In this document: positions 6,453 to 9,111 of the stretch, piece by piece
Numbering within the stretch: the first letter of the stretch is position 1
Layout: each line of letters begins with the position of its first letter
From: Nitrospinota bacterium
GTDB lineage: Bacteria; Nitrospinota; Nitrospinia; SZUA-224
Assembly: GCA_016212345.1 (NCBI GenBank)
Contig: JACRGM010000142.1
Coordinates: 1 to 9,111, forward strand
DNA length: 9,111 nucleotides
Direction: 5' to 3'
Position numbers and translations under genes: made by a program
Notes under the pieces: generated by a model
Seen by the model: the letters and a program-made list of their open reading frames with translations, nothing else
Told to the model about the DNA's origin: nothing
The model's database searches: none

Positions 6453-6580
6453 CCTCAACGTCTCGAAAATTCCACAAACCCACAAACCATTGAAATATAA
6501 TGACCATTTTAATGTCTTTTTTTGAGGATTTCTGAAATAAATATTGGAATATGGAATATTGGAATGCTGGATAAAATTGT
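6453..6580 (-). repeat. Diverged intergenic repeat, copy B (leader of the 450-aa gene)
   Basis: Read on the minus strand this shows, in order, clustered TTCCA units, CAGAAATCCTCAAAAAAAG, TTATATTTCAATGG, an internal duplication of GGTTTGT, and GGAATTTTCGAGACGTTGAGG, ending just before the ribosome-binding site of the 450-aa gene. It corresponds block by block to positions 1-118 in inverted orientation. Confidence 0.55.
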
Positions 6581-6622
6581 TATCTCAATATCCCATTACT
6601 CTATTGTCCCATTATTCCATCA
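6541..6622. repeat. Short-period TGGAAT/ATTCCA repeat cluster
   Basis: TGGAAT/TGGAA recurs every 7-8 bp at 6544-6570. The complementary CCCATTA/ATTCCAT pattern recurs at 6591-6621. The two halves therefore face each other and could form an imperfect cruciform or RNA stem. The same ATTCCAT(C/T) 8-bp periodicity is seen at 22-44. Confidence 0.5.
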
Positions 6623-6680
6623 TATTTATTATTTTGAATATTCGAATATTAAGAATAATGAAATAATCGCTTGGGTTATA

Positions 6681-6709
6681 TATATAACAAAATGCAAAAA
6701 TATTGTCAA
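6681..6709 (-). promoter_or_regulatory. Sigma-70-type promoter candidate for the 450-aa gene
   Basis: The minus strand reads TTGACA (6709-6704), a 17-bp spacer, then TATATA (6686-6681), matching four of six -10 bases; the surrounding TATATATAA allows alternative registers. It is directed at the gene starting at 6433 and implies a leader of about 240 nt containing the ATTCCA repeats. A run of phased A-tracts lies immediately upstream. Confidence 0.5.
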
Positions 6710-6742
6710 GATTTTTTTCGAGGTTTTTTTCGACTTTTCGAA
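6710..6742 (-). promoter_or_regulatory. Phased TCGAAAAA tracts upstream of the -35 box (UP-element-like)
   Basis: On the minus strand the segment reads TTCGAAAAG, then TCGAAAAAAACC, then TCGAAAAAAATC, directly abutting TTGACA. The two complete units are 12 bp and A-rich. Such phased A-tracts can bend DNA or contact the RNA polymerase alpha subunit. The role is inferred from position. Confidence 0.35.
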
Positions 6743-6972
6743 CTTTAATGGCTCTTTATGCGTGATTTGAACAAGGTGCAATAATCTAAATGCAGATGTA
6801 GTTAATTAACTGCTTTTTTTCGCTCATTTTTAACATCAAATCTGTCAAATCATTTTTCAGATTTTTTCAGTTGCCTCGATGTTTTATTAAAAAATACGCC
6901 ATGTTAGGTTTCAGAATTAATCCTTTTATATCACTCATTTTATTTTTTTTATTTTCTGGCACAAAGTATGCG

Positions 6973-6981
6973 TGATATAAT
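6973..6981 (+). promoter_or_regulatory. Extended -10 promoter candidate for the golvesin-repeat gene
   Basis: TGATATAAT is a perfect extended -10 (TGnTATAAT) on the plus strand. The -35 position (6953-6958, TTTCTG) is poor, as tolerated for extended -10 promoters. Transcription would begin near 6988, leaving a leader of about 130 nt before the ATG at 7117. Confidence 0.45.
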
Positions 6982-6992
6982 TAAAAACCGTA

Positions 6993-7026
6993 TGCATATT
7001 CCTTTATTCAAATATGCAAATTTTTT
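6993..7026 (+). terminator. Leader hairpin followed by a T-run (possible attenuator)
   Basis: TGCATATT (6993-7000) and AATATGCA (7011-7018) form a perfect 8-bp stem with a 10-nt loop, followed by AATTTTTT (7019-7026). It falls a few bases after the proposed start site and about 90 nt before the ribosome-binding site. It could terminate or attenuate leader transcription, but the stem is AT-rich and may be weak. Confidence 0.35.
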
Positions 7027-7103
7027 GATTAAAGGGGGTGAGATTAAAAACTTATTTTTGTGCAAGCTCTAAGGTGAAAGGGAAAAAGGCAAGAATAAAA
7101 TTT

Positions 7104-7111
7104 AAAGGAGG
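7104..7111 (+). promoter_or_regulatory. Ribosome-binding site of the golvesin-repeat gene
   Basis: AAAGGAGG lies 5 nt before the ATG at 7117, a near-perfect Shine-Dalgarno that fixes the start codon ahead of the signal peptide. Confidence 0.85.
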
Positions 7112-7116
7112 TATTT

Positions 7117-9111
7117 ATGAAAATAAAAGGATATTTAGGTTTAGGAATATTTCCCATTATCCTTGCGGTTACAATATTTATGCTTATTAGTAGTTTCCCT
7201 TCTGAATGTAAGGCACAGGAAGACGGTATTGTTGACAATTCTGATCCTGGCTTTAGTGTGGTAGGCACATGGGGCACAGCATCTGAACAGGGTCAATGGG
7301 GCAATAACATGCGATATCATGCTGGTGGTGGGAGTGGCTCTGAGACAGCTAGATGGGTTGCTGAATTAACCAATGGATTTGGCCTCTATGAGGTATTTGT
7401 ATGGCATTATGGGGATTCGCTCGATGCTAGCGATGCGCCATTTACCATCAACCATAATAGTGTATCTGATAAAGTAATTGTAGATCAAAGGGTAAATGGC
7501 AGTCAATGGGTGAGTTTAGGGTACTATGACTTTGCTGATGATGGTAAAGAGAATGTGACCCTATCAAATAGGGCTGATAGCTGGGTAATTGCAGATGCTG
7601 TGAGGTTTGTACCAATAGATGGTATCGTTGACAATGCTGATCCCGGCTTTAGTGTAACAGGCACATGGATTCCATCTACTGCTTTACCTGATTTCTATGG
7701 TAGCGATTACCTGTTTGCTGGTAGTCCTGATAATAATAACGCTATCTGGAATGCTGAATTGACTGCTGGTACGGGGGATTATGAGGTATCTGTGTGGTAT
7801 CCAATGGCTAATATCACTCTTGCCGATATGCCATTTACCATTAACCATGCTGGTTTATCTGATACAATATTAATAGATCCGAGTGTAAATGGTGGTCAAT
7901 GGGTAAGACTGGGGACATTTTACTTTTCTGATGATGGTAAAGAGAATGTAACCTTATCAGATAATGCTGACACAAGGGTTGGTTGGGTAGTAGCAGATGC
8001 AGTGAGGTTTATACCAATGGATGGTATTGTTGACAATGGCGATCTCGGCTTTAGTGTAGTAGGTACGTGGCATACATATTCTCGTACTGATATTCCTATT
8101 TGGGGGACGGACGGACGTTATCATGTTGGTAATGGCACTGGAGATGAGACAGCCACGTGGGAGGCTGAATTAATCGATGGTCCTGGCTCCTACGAGGTAT
8201 TTGTATTTTATAATGAAAATCTGTTCAATGCTAGTAATGCACCATTTACCGTCAACCATGCTGGTGTATCTGATACAGCGCTGGTAGATCAGAGAATATA
8301 TGGTGGTATATGGTTTAGTCTGGGGACCTTTGATTTTGCTGATGATGGTAAAGAGAATGTGACCCTATCAGATGATGCCGATGGATGGGTAATTGCAGAT
8401 GCTGTGAAATTTGTACCGGGGGGAGGGCATGTTGATGGTATTGTTGATAATACTGATCCTGGCTTTAATGTAGTAGGTATATGGGCTACATATTCCGATG
8501 ATGTCCCTGAGATCTATGGCACAGATTTACGTTATAATGTTGGTGGTGGTGTTGGTGAAGAGAGAGCGACATGGGTTGCTGAATTAACTGGTGGGCATGG
8601 CTCCTACGAGGTATTTATATGGTATTATGTACTTGACTTCAATGCTAGCGATGCGCCATTTACCATCAACCATAATGGCATATCTGATACAGTACGGGTA
8701 GATCAAACGATAAATGGTGGTCAATGGGTGAGCCTCGGGTCATTTTACTTTTCTGATGATGGTAAAGAGAATGTGATCCTATCAGATGACGCTAATGGCT
8801 TGGTAGTTGCGGATGCTGTGATGTTTGTGCCAGATGGTATTGTTGACAATCTTGATCCTGGATTTAGTATAGAGGGCATATGGGGTACATATTCTGCTAA
8901 TATCCCAGAGGTCTATGGCACAGATTTACGTTATAATGTTGGTGGTGGTACTGGAGATGAGACAGCCATCTGGGTGGTTGAATTAATCGATGGTCCTGGT
9001 TCTTACGAGGTATTTGTATGGTATTATGCACTTCCGTTCACTGCTAGTAATGCACCATTTACCATTAACCATAATGATGTATCTGATACAGTACTGGTAG
9101 ATCAAACGATA
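7117..9111 (+). CDS. Secreted tandem golvesin/Xly CBD-like repeat protein (3' end beyond window)
   Basis: The frame is open from the ATG at 7117 to the last base, giving 665 codons with no stop, so the gene is partial at its 3' end. Residues 1-33 form a signal peptide (MKIK start, hydrophobic 7-27, likely cleavage at CKA|QE). The cysteine is not in a lipobox, so a lipoprotein is unlikely. Repeats of 132-138 aa follow, beginning at residues 36, 168, 302, 440 and 573. Each opens with DGIVDN and ends near IADAV(R/K)F. Shared internal motifs are APFTINH, VDQ..NGG.WVSLG and DDGKENVTLS. These match the golvesin C-terminal/Xly CBD-like family, known from xanthan lyase and other secreted proteins and generally thought to bind carbohydrate or surfaces. 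A catalytic, dockerin or anchoring domain may lie beyond the edge. It has a strong ribosome-binding site and an AT-rich leader. Confidence 0.9.
   Translation, partial: MKIKGYLGLGIFPIILAVTIFMLISSFPSECKAQEDGIVDNSDPGFSVVGTWGTASEQGQWGNNMRYHAGGGSGSETARWVAELTNGFGLYEVFVWHYGDSLDASDAPFTINHNSVSDKVIVDQRVNGSQWVSLGYYDFADDGKENVTLSNRADSWVIADAVRFVPIDGIVDNADPGFSVTGTWIPSTALPDFYGSDYLFAGSPDNNNAIWNAELTAGTGDYEVSVWYPMANITLADMPFTINHAGLSDTILIDPSVNGGQWVRLGTFYFSDDGKENVTLSDNADTRVGWVVADAVRFIPMDGIVDNGDLGFSVVGTWHTYSRTDIPIWGTDGRYHVGNGTGDETATWEAELIDGPGSYEVFVFYNENLFNASNAPFTVNHAGVSDTALVDQRIYGGIWFSLGTFDFADDGKENVTLSDDADGWVIADAVKFVPGGGHVDGIVDNTDPGFNVVGIWATYSDDVPEIYGTDLRYNVGGGVGEERATWVAELTGGHGSYEVFIWYYVLDFNASDAPFTINHNGISDTVRVDQTINGGQWVSLGSFYFSDDGKENVILSDDANGLVVADAVMFVPDGIVDNLDPGFSIEGIWGTYSANIPEVYGTDLRYNVGGGTGDETAIWVVELIDGPGSYEVFVWYYALPFTASNAPFTINHNDVSDTVLVDQTI
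7222..9111 (+). repeat. Tandem array of golvesin/Xly CBD-like domain units (4 complete, 1 partial)
   Basis: The coding units run 7222-7617 (132 codons), 7618-8019 (134), 8020-8433 (138, including a GGGHV linker), 8434-8832 (133) and 8833-9111 (93, truncated by the window). Each begins with GAT/GAC GGT AT(T/C) GTT GA. Long exact nucleotide matches link different pairs: 38 bp between units 4 and 5 (8513-8550 and 8912-8949), 35 bp between units 1 and 4 (7424-7458 and 8642-8676), and 19-bp plus 21-bp blocks between units 3 and 5 (8137-8155/8950-8968 and 8166-8186/8979-8999). The pattern indicates duplication followed by recombination between units. Confidence 0.9.

Larger units (their letters stand above)
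6434..7116. other. AT-rich divergent intergenic region (683 bp)
   Basis: No gene is credible here. From left to right it holds the ribosome-binding site and the diverged repeat (copy B) of the minus-strand gene, the ATTCCA-type repeats, a minus-strand promoter with phased A-tracts, a perfect palindrome AGTTAATTAACT (6800-6811), a possible hairpin AAATCTG/CAGATTT (6838-6864), the plus-strand extended -10 site, the leader hairpin and the plus-strand ribosome-binding site. TATGCGTGAT occurs twice (6757-6766 and 6967-6976). The layout is that of a regulatory region shared by two divergent, domain-related genes. Confidence 0.6.

Noticed and set aside
6522..6770. 82-codon plus-strand frame in the intergenic region
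   Set aside because: It translates the ATTCCA-type repeats and poly-T tracts into low-complexity Ile/Phe-rich sequence and has no convincing ribosome-binding site.
6792..6820. GCAG...CTGC followed by seven T as a plus-strand terminator
   Set aside because: The stem is only 4 bp around a 14-nt loop, and no plus-strand gene ends upstream of it.
6957..6972. Sigma-54-like site TGGCAC..TGC with GG and GC separated by 10 bp
   Set aside because: The -12 element is ATGCG rather than TTGCW and no enhancer site is recognisable. The overlapping extended -10 promoter is a better match.
7038..7190. Possible leader peptide starting at GTG 7038 after AAAGGGGG
   Set aside because: The purine run directly abuts the GTG with no spacing, and the frame runs through the real ribosome-binding site and start of the downstream gene.
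7044..7277. 77-codon minus-strand frame over the leader and signal peptide of the repeat gene
   Set aside because: Antisense to a strongly supported gene start and its Shine-Dalgarno; no protein-like features.

Overview
The window looks like a bacterial chromosome of moderate to low GC, with frequent AGA/AGG arginine and ATA isoleucine codons. Both non-respiratory genes encode exported proteins with Sec-type signal peptides. No rRNA, tRNA or other phylogenetic marker is present, so I cannot name the phylum. An uncultured anaerobic or microaerophilic lineage with a standard 14-subunit-type complex I would fit, but that is inference.

Layout. (1) Positions 126-4802, minus strand: a complex I (NADH:quinone oxidoreductase) operon in the canonical order nuoA-B-C-D-E-F. 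It covers the first membrane subunit (NuoA), the N2-cluster/quinone-site subunits (NuoB, C, D) and the NADH-oxidising pair (NuoE, F). All diagnostic cysteines and nucleotide-binding motifs are present. A near-consensus sigma-70 promoter lies at 4978-5006. nuoF is followed by at least 125 bp of non-coding DNA with a terminator-like hairpin, so nuoG and the remaining subunits are not directly downstream. (2) The operon is littered with small repeats. Two 126-130 bp MITE-like elements share terminal inverted repeats (1902-2027 and 4833-4962). Two nearly identical 40-bp hairpin repeats lie on either side of nuoD (2027-2066 and 3369-3408). An 18-bp tandem duplication covers the nuoD stop codon. (3) Positions 5081-6433, minus strand: an exported 450-aa protein, started at TTG, with one golvesin/Xly CBD-like domain apparently embedded in a LamG-like sequence. 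(4) Positions 6434-7116: a 683-bp AT-rich divergent intergenic region with candidate promoters for both flanking genes, short ATTCCA-type repeats and a leader hairpin. (5) Position 7117 to the window end, plus strand: the first 665 codons of a secreted protein made of tandem golvesin/Xly CBD-like domains (four complete, one cut by the window edge).

How it fits together. The nuo genes supply respiratory NADH oxidation. The divergent pair in the right half share an extracellular, probably carbohydrate- or surface-binding domain and may be functionally linked. I see no known defence system, CRISPR array, transposase gene or RNA gene. The most unusual content is the set of small repeated elements inserted throughout a housekeeping operon, and the mosaic evolution of the tandem golvesin domains.
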